Assembly (NCBI GenBank): GCA_946807835.1
Contig: OX327702.1
Coordinates: forward strand, 13,578,001-13,642,000
Reading direction: 5' to 3'
From: Ailanthus altissimus
Lineage: Eukaryota; Streptophyta; Magnoliopsida; Sapindales; Simaroubaceae
Length of the DNA stretch: 64,000 nt
The position numbers and the translations under genes were made by a program. The stretch's first letter is position 1. The number at the start of each line of letters is the position of its first letter. The notes beneath the pieces are model-generated. The model made no database searches and was not told where the DNA came from. It saw only the letters and a list, made by a program, of their open reading frames with translations. Below are positions 13,000 through 24,691 of this stretch, one piece after another.

Positions 13000-13770
13000 A
13001 GAAGACTCATTTCAGAAAGCTAAGAGTCTGGCTCCCCTTTTGAATTTCCAATTCCTCCTTTTCGTTCTACTTATATGGAGCAAGTACAAGTGATTGGATC
13101 TTGTGAAAGAGCGGCTGTAGATCATACGAAGGGATTTTCTCGCCTGAAATCAGCAATGGTTGTTGTCAAGAGCAACTAAGCCAATACCACTCCATACCGC
13201 AGATTCTTTCCATGACCCATCCAAAATAAGAATGACTGGGGTATGATGATATTGTGGGATTAGATGAGTGAGTAAAATTGTTGAGGTGCATGAGCAAACT
13301 GGAGGTTGATGAATGTGTAGAAGAAATTTAAGATTCAGAGTGGATTGAAGCTTTCTGAAACAAAATGGTTGTATCCCAAGCTATTCTGATGATGGATTGA
13401 GGTGAAAAGGATTCATTATGAAATATAATTTCCTTTCTAGTTGACCATATAACCCAGAGAATTGTAATTCACTCAACACAAGAGAGACGATATTAGTAGA
13501 TACCTTATGAGACTTGAAACAAGACAACCAGTCTAGTAGCAACCATTGAGAAAAAAGGCAAACTGGTCTTTTGACCAAATCTAAAGCAGCAAAAGGCGGG
13601 AAAGGAAGCATACCAGATTCGTTGAGACCAATAGCAGTCTAAGAACAAGTGATGAAGAGTTTCGGGTAGCTCTAAACATAGAGGGCAACTTCTATATTGG
13701 CACATTGGTTCGAATAGATCAAAGATTATATAGAATTTTTATAGTAAGACTGACCTTTTTTCTTTTCAGA
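13000..13770 (-). pseudogene. L1-type LINE fossil: zinc finger plus RNase H
   Basis: The minus strand carries the 3' part of a plant non-LTR retrotransposon polyprotein. First, near 13,700-13,640, comes the reverse-transcriptase zinc-binding domain (zf-RVT) with CPLC, an ETLHHLF phrase and a following DC, then W-x-x-IW. Next, near 13,460-13,380, a frame-shifted ILWVIWSTRKEIIF phrase matches the end of that domain. Finally, near 13,225-13,080, an RNase H-like start has the DGSW motif whose Asp would be catalytic, followed by SGIGLVALDNN. Stops and frameshifts separate these parts. The reverse transcriptase core and endonuclease are absent, as expected of a truncated relic. It sits inside mitochondrial-type DNA, where transferred nuclear LINE pieces are common. 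Confidence 0.75.
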
Positions 13771-16700
13771 GAATTTTGAGCCCCACACCAATGACCAATT
13801 AATAGATATTCTCTGGGAGGTAGATTTAGGATGAAGTTCTGGGCTTGGTAAGAGTAGGGCGATTCATTGACTCATAAAGCATGCTTTTTAGCATGAAATG
13901 GAAACCTAACGTAGACTAGTTAGGAGTTTTGGTTAAATGAACGGCAAGTCTTTTCCTGGCAATGCCAGTGGGGAAAAGTGGAAATACTTGAACCTGCTCC
14001 CACTTGATTGTTAGAGAGTCTTTCACAAGAGAGCTTCGTTCATCAACTTACTGTTCTTCAAACCAAGGTCACCCTTCCTTCTACTTAGGTAAACAAAGGG
14101 AAGCCCAGTCTGTCCAATAAGCGAATAGGCTTTTCCCCCCTAAAAGTTGTGCCCCTTTTCAACCTTTTTTTTACTTTACCTAGCTCCCTAGAACTATCTT
14201 TGTTCTTCCCTATATGCTTCCTACTAGAATAGGCTTTTTTCGCCGATAGTTTATCCTACTCGCCTTCCATTCCTTCTCTATCCCTGAGAGCCCGCTCCAT
14301 TGTTCATCCCCTCCTATCTGAATAAAAGATCCTTCAAAGTTCCCCTCTATAGGTTCTCCTACTTAGGTAATAGAAGCTCCATAGGTCTAGCAGACTGAAT
14401 ACCTTACCTTCTCTTCTGGGCCTGCGCTTACCTTTAATGAAACTATCCCTACGCTTTCAAACTTGTATGCTTTCGCCCTTGCTTGAACTGGATGAAAAAA
14501 GAAATGGAACTGCCTAGAGTGCTTTGCCTTAAAATTTTAAAAAGTTCCCAATCCTGGCTTAAAAATGAACTTCCTTATTCCTTCCTCTTTTGATTTTGAG
14601 GAATTTCCTTTCCCCTTGCCTTAGCTGACTTGTCTATCCCTGCTTCATTAAGAGACTGCGGTAAAGGCCCTTTTTCCTTTTTCTTTTTATCAGGAGAAAA
14701 AGAATTACTCTGGCTTGCTTACCTCATTCTTGCCTACTTGCGCTAAAACCAGTTATCAAAAGCTTTATCCTGCTGCTCTAATCTGTTCTTACTCTTTAAG
14801 CGGCTATCCATTTATTGCGTAATAAACTTTCATTAGCGCTTATGCCCGGTAGGAAACTAGCTAAAACTAAAATGTCTTGCTCACACTTACTTTATTGCGT
14901 GTCTAAAATTCCTAGCCTAAGGGACTAATGGATTGGGGATTGGGCAAGATGTAATACAACTCTCAATAGAATTCATACTTCTATTCTCTAAGACGAACTC
15001 AAGGGATGTCTCTAAGCAGCCAAGGCCAAGAGCAAGCAGGAGTAGTCCTATTTGCCTATAAGGATTCGATAAAGAGAATGTGAGTGGGCAGGAGATCCAT
15101 AGACACAGAAAGAGAAGACCAAAAGGAGTAGAAGGCACTCAATTATTTATGTGAAATCAAGGAGCAGCAGGTTAAACTTTTACACTTTCCCGAAGAGAGC
15201 TAAAAGCAATAAGATGAAAGATGGGATGAGAAGCTAGCCTTAGTGCAGAAGTTCAATCATGGAGCCTTAGGCCACTACTAAGCAACAACGGAGGATCATA
15301 AACACTTGAGAAATGATCCCTACTTGAAAAGGCAGAGACAATACCTCTTGTTGTGATAAATCGAGTTTCAAAAGCTCATTTCTCAATCACATTTTCAAGG
15401 CATACCAAAAGAGCCATCAGACCTATGAAAAAGTCCCATTTTTGACTAATATACAAGGCCTTTGCCAGGATGTCTTTCATCAAGCAAAAGAAAAAGAAGG
15501 GCAGTAAATGAAATGAACTAACCCCAAGGGATGTGCTTAGGGACCTTAGCGTATGATCTGGGCCCTCGGCATCTGAAATGAGACTTCAGCGCTTTTGAGC
15601 GATAGAGTCTTCGCTCACTTAATAGTGGCTTCGTTACTCGACTCTTGGTATGGATATAAGACAGCTTGCCCAGGAAGCTCCAAATGATCGGCGTAAGAAC
15701 CGCAGCGCGTAACCAACCTAAACTCAGAAGTGTGGTAACAACATAAAACTGACACTCATTAAGTAAGTGCACAACTTTTTTTTTTTTTGTCGATTTCTTC
15801 TTTCTCGGAATTGCACAGGTGGAGTGAAAAGCCTTAGCTTCTTAGTGCCCATAGTCGTACTCCTTAGCTTCTTATCTTATGGCCTTTTCAAGGCTAATCC
15901 CCAGCTCTTGCTGTTCCCATCCCACCATTCTTCCAAGAATAGAGTAAAGGTCCGAGGATCAACAACCAATAAAAGGTCAATGCAATGCCAACAATTCGTA
16001 GATCATAAAAGCTGCATCTCGCGGGGAAATCAAAAGGCATTTTCTTCTCTCCTTTGACATTCGATTTTCTTTTTTACTTCTTTTTCATTCGTTTATTAAA
16101 TTAGTTTAGAAATATTCTTTGACCCGGGAATCTTAGATTTTCCTTGTGTGAAGCTCAATGTTCTATGTCACACTGGTGCTCGAATCAGGCGCTAGTACTC
16201 AACCGCCCGAGACTCTCACACGACGATCTTAAGCTTGTCTATGGTGAAAGGGCAGAAGCGAGATGGGACTTAATTGCATAAATAAAAAACTTACTCAACC
16301 AATGCTTGGAAAAGAAGGGGTGTCATTACCTTGATGAGACCTCTAAGTTTGAGATTGAGAGTTTTTCATGGAAGTAGTGCCCTTCGTTATCGTGTCGTAT
16401 AGTGAGCCTCTTCAGCCCCTTCAATGCTTCGCATTCTTGCCTCTTTTGTTTGCTGTGGTCCTACCAATCCCCTTTTTTTGGCCTTTTAAAAAATGTTACT
16501 TATCTAATAATAATAAAGAACTAAGGAAGGCGGTTGGGAAATCCCTTGTTTGGCCCTTAAGCCCTATTCTTTCCCCTACACTTCTTCATATTGGATTGAG
16601 AAAGCTTAGCCCTTTCCTTTGTTCTCATTGAAAACCTTATCCTTAGCTTTTCCCATGTCTGTCGAACACGAACAAGAGACTAAATCGCGTATTGCGAATG

Positions 16701-19700
16701 GACCAGTTTTGAAGCAAGAAAAAGGCTTGAAATGAGCACCAAAGGTCATGAACCAACAAAATTAAGTAATTGTGTATGTTTAGAAAGAAGAATTAACGAT
16801 TTGAAAAAAAGATCGCTAGGCTAGAACAGAGGTGGCATGGTGCCAAGCAGTTCTTCCTTCCATAGATAGGATATGTGGTATTCCGGGATCTCTTGAATTA
16901 AAGTACAGTTGAGAATAGTTAGAAAAATTGAAAAGACAGTAAAGAGGACGCATACCTAGGAAGCTATCATTACTGCTTTAGGCATAGGTGGTGGATTGAT
17001 GATTCCATGTTCGATACACTTCAAACCAAGCCAATTGTCAGGAAGAAAGTTGACTAAAATCATTAAACAAACAGGAATTTCTTATGGCATACCTTTACTT
17101 TTGATCTAGGCTAGCCTACCTTCTTTCCTTCGATTAGACAAAACTCTCTTCTCTTGAGAAATTACCTTTTTCTCTTTATACGCTTGGCTATACCTTTTGC
17201 CCCCGCTAAGGCTACTTCTTGTGCAGCGGAGCTAACATTCAGAGCTGAGTCAATAGTAAAGCTTACGAAAAAGAGATCAACATCACTCGTTCTTAAGCTT
17301 AAGAATTGATTGCTTATTTCGTATATTCAAGGTAAAGCGATCGAAGCCTAGCCCAGACTTTAGATTCTCGTAAAAAGGGCAGTGAAGCTTCCGTATCTAT
17401 GGCGCCTTTGGGCGGAATGAATGGAAGTTAATACTAAAAAGATAAAAAAAAGTCTTAATGATGCGACTCTACCTTTTCTTAAAGATTTGGTCGGTGTTCA
17501 TAGGGCGGGTAATCGTCTTCCCAAAATCAATCTTTTCTTCTCGATCAGACCTGTCATTACGTCTGGTCTCGTGTGGCATATAGTCCTCGAAAAGGCCTCC
17601 CTTCGATGTAAAGTACCTTTTATTACAACCTTCAGATTCTTTAATGTATAGTAGGACTTTAATTCTAGCTTGTATCAAAATGATTCTATTATCGAGGAAT
17701 TAAACTAGAATTGCTCTTCCAGTTTGCCTTCTCATATAGAATAAAATAAGTCATTTTCTCTGGAAAAATAAGTACTAATTCGTCGTTAAATAGTAGTTCG
17801 ATTTTCTTTCTCAATTTCGATAGGAAGAGAACTCATCTTGTTTTCCTGGAAAGAGAAAGGAACAGAGCTTTCGCTCAAATAGTTCATCGTGAGACAGCTC
17901 ATAGTTAGAGGCGTGGCCGGTCAGGATCAGAGTTTTGGTACTACCTTAGTTACAATATGGAGCTATCTAAAAAAATAGGGGGCTTTAGCTTTCATTTTAT
18001 TTTGATTTATATAGTATAAACTGATCTATCAATATGAGTAGGAGTCAAGACGCTTTATTCATTCAATAGCAGAAATATGGAAGACTATATCATAGGAAGA
18101 TCTTTCCATTTCATCTTGAGAGACTAGAGCGAACGCACAGGATTCACTGAGCATAGCATGGAAGCAATAGCAAAGAGCAGGAGGTTAGTGTGAAGTGGTT
18201 TTCTGTAGAAAGTAATTATTGATTGTGGTTCACCTAAGTGGCGAGTCAGTCCAAGAATGTTATATATATTCCACTGATAGATTGTGGTAAGTTTCGCTCC
18301 TTTGTCCATGCAGGAGCAAAGAAGCACAGCGTGGGTAGGTATGAAGCAAGCGAAGCAATAGGTTCCTTCCCAACAGCTATGATGTGAGAGCTTTCGCCTC
18401 TCAGTTTTCCTCCTTAACCTATCCTAGGTTTTCTCGTCTCACCTTGTTCCTTACTCATCTCTAGAAGGACTCTCATTTTCTATCAATATCAGAACTTCTT
18501 TGATTGATCCATTCCAACCCTTTCTCGTCCCAGTTTTCTTCTTGGTTTTTTTTATCTCCTTCCTTTTTCTGAAGTTTTATGAACAAATGCCAGATTCTCT
18601 AGCTGCTATTTCAACAGCAGTGATAAAAGGGATTTCAGAATAGATGAACAGCCATAGCCTTCTTCTCAAGAGCACACTTGTCGGAGAAGCGGAACCCACC
18701 CTAAGAAGCACAAAACAATAAGCGAATGTCGCTAGTGCCATGAAGAGTCCTTTTGAAAGACAAAAAGATTAAAAGATGCTACAAAAAAAGGAAAGGCTAT
18801 CATCTACTCTGGTACAATAGACTATCTTTCTCATTAAAAAGCAACCAAACGTTCCTGTTCTTGGTGAGAGTTTTCAAATCGAATACCCTGGAGTCGACTA
18901 TTAGATTTATCCCCCGGACTTGACCTATTCTAATTTTTGGAAGAGCTTGAGTAAAGCATCCCCCGCCTCCCATCTGCTTCTGACCGTCACGATGTACCCT
19001 TCATTTTGTTTTCTATTCGCTTTCAAGCGGAGCCTCAACATCTTTTTGTAAAGAAGTCCTCATGCCATTGAGACATGCATGAGAAAATTATGGTTCCATC
19101 CACGGAAGATGGAAGCGTGAAAGAAAAAAAAAAGAATTGAATAAAGACTTAAGACCAAGGCAACCTAGGGTGAAGGGAAAGCTCATAGATTGATTGGGGA
19201 TGTCGGACTATTTATCTCAATTTGAAAGGCAGAACCGAACTGCTTCCTTTGCCCGATACGAGACCATTGAAAGAATTAGAAAATGTCTTTCCTACCGAAC
19301 ACTTGTTCCTGGCGTATGTGCTTTACTTTCTATAATAAATTATAGATTTGGCCTAAGCCTAAGCTTTTGCCATCATTTATCTCTTTGAGTAAGAGTTTGA
19401 GATTGATTCCAGACCAGTTTGACGGGGGAATAATAGAAGAGAAAACAAGCAAAGCATGTCAGCGAGCTTTCCTTTTCAGATCTATCATCTGGTCAACTTC
19501 TTTTATTCAAAAAATCCCATGCCTTGACGGTTCGGGCATTGGAGACGCCATTTTCGGAGGTAAAGGCTTAGGAATAAGAATAAGAGGGTTTCTGTTCCGT
19601 ATTTTAGCTCAGATAGGTTGGTCAATGGAATACCAATTCTGATTTTCCTGTGCTTTTTTTTGAATACTATTAACAACCATCTCGCTCACTGGTCTTTTCG

Positions 19701-19784
19701 ACCGTATCATCGACCACGATCGAATCCCGCCCGCATTCGGGATTGGGCTTAGAAACTAGTCTGAAGCTTGGATTCTTCTCACGA
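13771..19784. other. Long mitochondrial-type spacer without recognised genes
   Basis: About 6 kb between the LINE fossil and the nad6 remnant. The open frames (for example 14917-15138 minus, 15767-16057 plus, 16368-16631 plus, 19194-19388 plus) are short and show no recognisable family. A homopolymer T run lies near 15,776-15,788. No rRNA or complete tRNA cloverleaf was seen. Confidence 0.4.
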
Positions 19785-19837
19785 ATTGGATTTGAACCAA
19801 TATCTCCCTATCTGGAGCGACTTTCCTTTTAGTCGAT
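19785..19837 (-). tRNA. tRNA-like 3' half (pseudo-tRNA or t-element)
   Basis: On the minus strand there is a T-arm with a 5-bp stem (ATTGG/CCAAT) around the loop TTCAAAT. It is preceded by a short CTCC/GGAG stem that could be a variable arm and by CGACT/AGTCG flanking an 8-base loop that resembles an anticodon arm. A matching D-arm and acceptor stem are not evident upstream, and the nad6 reading frame runs up to it. It is best read as a partial tRNA or a t-element marking a transcript end. The specificity cannot be called. Confidence 0.3.
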
Positions 19838-19842
19838 TGTGA

Positions 19843-20444
19843 TGGGTCTGTCGTCCTCCTCATTATACTCCTCCTAAAATCAATAGCATTTCGTCAAAAT
19901 ATATCTTGTCTTTTCACCTTAATAGTCCTATACATAGTCAGTATTATAGCCCCAATCAAGGCTACTAATAAAATCAGACTAGAAAGCAAAAACTAGATGG
20001 AATAGTAGGTATAAAGTAAATTGCCCAATGTTTCCAAATTAGTCCAACTTCGTACCTTTCTGGCATAAACCATATATCTCAGAGAGGTCGTATTTCTTTG
20101 GGTTAGTAGTAATGGAATGGTTTCATTATCTAAAATGAAGAACATTTCCCACCAAAAGATCAGTCCAATAATACCACTCACTGGTAAATAGCGCAATACT
20201 TCTTCGTGAATCTCCGCTATTTGAATATGGAAAATCATAACAACGAATAGGAATAAACGGCAATAGCTCCTATATAAACTACTGGGAAGATCATAGCGGA
20301 AAAGTCGAGACCTAACAAAAGAAGTAAACCTGAAGTGTCGCAAAAGACTAGGATGAAAAACAAAACGAAATGTACCGGATTTTTAGCTCGTATAACCATC
20401 AAACCAGAGACCAAAGCAAGGCTCGATAAAACAGAAAGTATCAT
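19843..20444 (-). pseudogene. nad6: nad6 pseudogene (NADH dehydrogenase subunit 6)
   Basis: The minus strand encodes a near-complete plant mitochondrial Nad6, a membrane subunit of respiratory complex I. The start (MILSVLSSLALVSGLM) is intact, and the hydrophobic core with LLLLLGLDF, the HIQIAEIHEEVLRYLPVSG segment, the IFWWEMFF segment and the terminal RRTTDP region all follow in order over about 200 codons, the family's usual length. Three lesions disable it. A one-base deletion in a short T run after IGAIAV (near 20,255) moves the frame. A Trp codon has become TAG about 20,000. An Arg codon reads TGA near 19,885. Transitions of this type fit decay in the nucleus rather than RNA-edited mitochondrial sequence, because C-to-U editing cannot remove a stop or restore a missing base. 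This is the main evidence that the block is a non-functional organelle-DNA copy. Confidence 0.92.
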
Positions 20445-20571
20445 AGTACGTCGTCCTTCCCTGAAATGGAACTTTCATGCTGGAGAAAGAACTAGCATGA
20501 AAGTCGATCTATTACGACCAGCGCAGTTGTTCGTATTTCATTTCTTTTTCCCTTAGAAAGCACTCACTGAG
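20445..20571. other. Short spacer upstream of the nad6 remnant
   Basis: This stretch lies between the nad6 start and the end of the coiled-coil ORF on the same strand. It includes an inverted pair of the phrase TTTCATGCT/AGCATGAAA near 20,472-20,501 that could form a small hairpin in a nad6 leader. No promoter motif can be assigned with confidence. Confidence 0.3.
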
Positions 20572-21165
20572 TTACTTACGGAATTGTTGTAATGGATCCT
20601 TCCCCTTCTTAAAATGGAGATTGTTAAGACAATATCTCATTCTGGCATTATTCTCTTCAAGAACCTTTAAGTGCGAATACTCCGCATAAAGCTCCTGTTG
20701 ATAAGCGGACCATGCCTGCTGCCGAGCTTGATCCTCTTCCTGGACTCCTTGGATGTGGCACTCTGCTTCGTCGAGCACTGATTTGATCCGCTCTATCTCC
20801 TCTGTTAGCCTTCTCTGGAGCTCGGCCTTCTCTTGGCGTAGACGAAGATTTTTGTCTTCTACCACCCGTGGGTCCGATGGAAGGGCAAACTCTGGCTCAG
20901 TAGCAGGGACATTGTTGAGATCCAATTGCGGTCGCTTTTACGAGCTAGCACCACTTCCATCACCTCCGACGAAAAGAGGAAATCCATCCATAGAAGAAAT
21001 AAAAAAATCAAAAAATTTGTTAAGAAATGGAGCAAAGAAAGCGGCTTCCAAAGAAAAGCCCCAGTCACAGTCTGAAAGGACACGAGTAATAAAAAGTACG
21101 GTGATACTGATAATCACTCGTTTGAAAAGAGGCTTTATTATTATAAAAGCACGATTCATTGACAT
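20572..21165 (-). pseudogene. Hydrophobic plus coiled-coil ORF with internal TAA
   Basis: One minus-strand frame is open from an ATG at 21,165 to a stop at 20,572 except for a single TAA near 20,938. The first part (about 75 codons) is hydrophobic, with likely membrane segments around residues 10-30 and 40-60, and ends in a Gly/Ser-rich GGDGSGASS. After the stop the frame resumes with an acidic DLNNVP...EPEF linker, then a long charged heptad-like region (about 80 residues, rich in Glu, Arg, Gln and Leu) typical of a coiled coil, and ends in a basic tail. I do not recognise the family. The layout, a membrane-like head fused to a coiled-coil body upstream of nad6, recalls chimeric mitochondrial ORFs or the C-terminus of a plant transposon protein. 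Because protein-like sequence continues in frame after the TAA, the stop is probably a recent lesion. A start downstream of it at a TTG codon is also conceivable. Confidence 0.5.
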
Positions 21166-23429
21166 GCCAGATATTTCGATTCTTCGCTTCGCGGCTGGTT
21201 CTGAATGCTTGTTGATATTTACAATACATCAGTTAGTAATATTCGATCTCACTGGAACAATGGTTAACATTCGATCTCAATGGAACACTAAAAGAATTTA
21301 GCTTTCCTGAAAAAGGTAAACTTATGGAAGCATCTATCTCTAGCACGTACTTCAATCCAAAGAAGCAAGACGAATCTCCTTTTTTTTCTATATGAAATTT
21401 TGGGGTCGGTAGTTAACTGCGCAGCAACCAATGCATATAACGGGAATTAATCAATCCCAGGTCCATGTGGCCTCGTGATTAGACGAAGAGATTACTTCAT
21501 CATGTGCACCAAACCCAGGGTTTAGGCTCCATCTTCTATATACGCAACCGCTGAGATAGAAGGAAGATCTATGTCACACTAGAAATCAGCCGCCCCTAAC
21601 TGGAGAAAGGAGCATATGACTGCCAGCCACACTAGAACCAGTCTCCAAGAAAGGGAGAGTTGCAGCGGGCTTTCTTTTTTTAGTAGGCTATTAAAACTCT
21701 TGTCGTCATTTGACCCTTCGGCATGAACTATCTATTGAATCCCGGCTGATCAACCCAGCTGTAATCTATCCTGCCTTAGTGTTATTTGCAGAGCAAAGTT
21801 TATATTAGAGCTGAGCTGATCTCAGAGCCTAACGGTGATTTGGCTTGGGGGAGAACTAGTATCAAAACTTTGTATTCGCGCGAGACAGTTTTTGATGTGG
21901 GGAAGTTTTCACTTAAGTAAGATTGCTCGAAAGGAATGATTAGAGTTTCATGGTACAAAGTGTGAGTTGTTGATTAACATAGGTTCCTTGGGTGCTAACT
22001 ACATCAAGGCCTTTGTTGAGTGACTACTTCGGCTATGCGAGCTACATGAGATATAGGAGGGAATGAGCCCTACAGTGCAGCGGACCGCACTCAGAGACAA
22101 TTTGGGCTTGGCTTAATCTTGGTTTCGGATGGCAAGATGCTTGACCGTGCTAAATCTATGTTGTTGGCTACCTTCTTGTGGGCTAGTTGAGACTTGTCCT
22201 ACTTGTTGGTTACGTTCAGCAGCTACAGAGCAGTCTTTCGAGTTCGGATTAGTTAATGGCTTGGTTTGAGCTTGGTGCACGATTTCATGAGGTATTCAGG
22301 GGCATGCTTATTTCAGAGACTGAGTTATCAGCAAAACATCGGGATGCTAGGAAACTTCCAGTATATCCTTCTTAGTCTTTGGTTACGTATGTAAACCTGT
22401 AAGACATGTTGGCAAAGAAAATGCCAAGTGGTGAGGGGTAACCACGCTAGCCTAGAGGGGCGATAGCTATGTCGTGGGATCAATGCCAAGACTACTTCCT
22501 ACTAGATGAGATGCACAGGGGCGCATTGACGGAAGACCTTCAGGGAAGAAGGCACGAGATTGAGATGGGTACTAAGCTTACTCAAGGTGAAGGTCAGAGG
22601 AGAGGACTGAGGCACTAGAGAGGCAACACTTACATGAGTTTACAGTGGATTTTGAGTCGTGCTAACCGAGGGTGAAGACTGGGGTTAGACACATCAGTGA
22701 ATTTGAGGCAAAGATGAGTAGAATGCTAAGACCTTTTGGTGAGGCATCGAGTATTTGAGTTCAGAGGTATATAAGGGTATGAGCCAAGACCTCCGAGAAG
22801 AGGCACATTACTAGAGAAACAAAGGCAAGCCTAAAGAGGCACAGTGGTCAGTGACAGCCACGCGAGACGAGATTGGGTTCAAAGGTAGCAAGTTAGAGGA
22901 CTTGTACAGAGGCGTAGAGTGGGCATAGGGGTGCTGCTAAGAGTAGCAGTTGGCTTACGAGCCACACCTTGTGAGGTGCACTTCAATTTTTTGAGTATGG
23001 TTCAGAGGAACCCTCAAGAGTGAGCATGTTGGCAAGAGTGCCACAGTTCTAGTTCAGAGTAGACTGGGAGGATCTTGAGTGGATCCGATTCTGGGCTACC
23101 GACACTTGAGTCGCCAAGAGGGCAGTTTGTTCAGAGTTTTTAGTTATTCAAAGTTACAAGAAAGCAAAAAGGGTCCTACTGCTATACCACTAAAAACAAT
23201 TCTGATGGGAGGGCAAGCGGAGACCAGGCTTGGCACAGGAGACTTTCTATATCAATCCACAGCTATATCGGTAGCCTGCTTGTTGGTTAAGGATAGGATT
23301 AGCATAATACAAATAATAATATACCTGACATACCTAGCTATCTCCCGTGAGCCAACTTAGATGCCAAAGGCTTTTCCTATTTGACTGATTAGCATCCAAT
23401 TCGGATACTGCTGATCGTAGTAGGCTTAC
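21166..23429. other. Spacer, partly purine-rich, no recognised gene
   Basis: From about 21,800 to 23,060 the plus strand is markedly G/A-rich and its texture differs from the CT-rich DNA on either side. I see no motif in any frame long enough to name it. A decayed retroelement gag or leader is possible but unsupported. The remainder is ordinary mitochondrial-type spacer. Confidence 0.35.
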
Positions 23430-24060
23430 TGAACTAGCTATTTCTTTCTTGTACAGCTATCTGATACTATGCTTATCACAGACTAATTGTTTCTCTATTT
23501 AGAGACTCGTGGAATCCTTCTGTTATCGGATTTCAGGACCAGACAGCTTTCTTACCGGCTGACTCAGCAGATATCAATTCTCCTGATGTCTGGATTGCTT
23601 GCTAATGCCTGGAAGAGAGTGATAGCCTGAAGTCTGCTAACTACCTTGTCCGAAATGGAATGCCAATAGCCTCTTCCTCTGAATCTGCCACCTAACTCTT
23701 TGTTTCTAAAAGACAAAAGAAAGACCTCGGTACTCCCTTGTCCCAAGCTACTGGGCCTGGCATTCATGTCCCATATCCCACGTCTAGCTTAGTTTACTAG
23801 CTCAGTTCTCCAAGCCTAAGAGGTGGGTTCCGTTCACTAGTTTCTGACTCATCTTAATTTGATTCATCTGACTCGGTTTGGGTCCCTAGCTCAAAATCTG
23901 TTGTGCTAGAATCTCCTCTTCCCTTTGCAATTGAAGAAGAAGAAAAGAAACTCTAGGTGGAAGGTTCAAGACAGAAGCAAATGAAATAGAATAAGATAAG
24001 ATGCCATAGAATGGGATTGATGGACAGATGAGATTCATTTTCCAGGGTGAGGAGGAATGG
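23430..24060 (+). repeat. 631-bp tandem duplication, copy 1
   Basis: The unit begins TGAACTAGCTATTTC and ends GGTGAGGAGGAATGG, directly abutting copy 2. Both copies are 631 bp with no length change. The minus strand of each contains the same 67-codon frame, differing at one residue near the start, but that frame matches nothing I know and is likely incidental. Confidence 0.95.
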
Positions 24061-24691
24061 TGAACTAGCTATTTCTTTCTTGTACAGCTATCTGATACTA
24101 TGCTTATCACAGACTAATTGTTTCTATATTCAGAGACTCGTGGAATCCTTCTGTTATCGGATTTCGGGACCAGACAGCTTTCTTACCGGCTGGCTCAGCA
24201 GATATCAATTCTCCTGATGTCTGGATTGCTTGCTAATGCCTGGAAGAGAGTGATAGCCTGAAGTCTGCTAACTACCTTGTCCGAAATGGAATGCCAATAG
24301 CCTCTTCCTCTGAATCTGCCACCTAACTCTTTGTTTCTAAAAGACAAAAGAAAGACCTCGGTACTCCCTTGTCCCAGGCTACTGTGCCTGGCATTCATGT
24401 CCCATATCCCACGTCTAGCTTAGTTTACTAGCTCAGTTCTCCAAGCCTAAGAGGTGGGTTCCGTTCACTAGTTTCTGACTCATCTTAATTTGATTCATCT
24501 GACTCGGTTTGGGTCCCTAGCTCAAAATCTGTTATGCTAGAATCTCCTCTTCCCTTTGCAATTGAAGAAGAAGAAAAGAAACTCTAGGTGGAAGGTTCAA
24601 GACAGAAGCAAATGAAATAGAATAAGATAAGATGCCATAGAATGGGATTGATGGACAGATAAGATTCATTTTCCAGGGTGAGGAGGAATGG
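24061..24691 (+). repeat. 631-bp tandem duplication, copy 2
   Basis: This is the second copy of the unit at 23430-24060. By eye about eight substitutions separate the copies (for example near 24,126, 24,132, 24,167, 24,186, 24,378 and 24,385), roughly 1.3 percent, mostly transitions. The equal length and clean junction indicate one unequal-exchange or replication-slippage event followed by point mutation. Confidence 0.95.
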
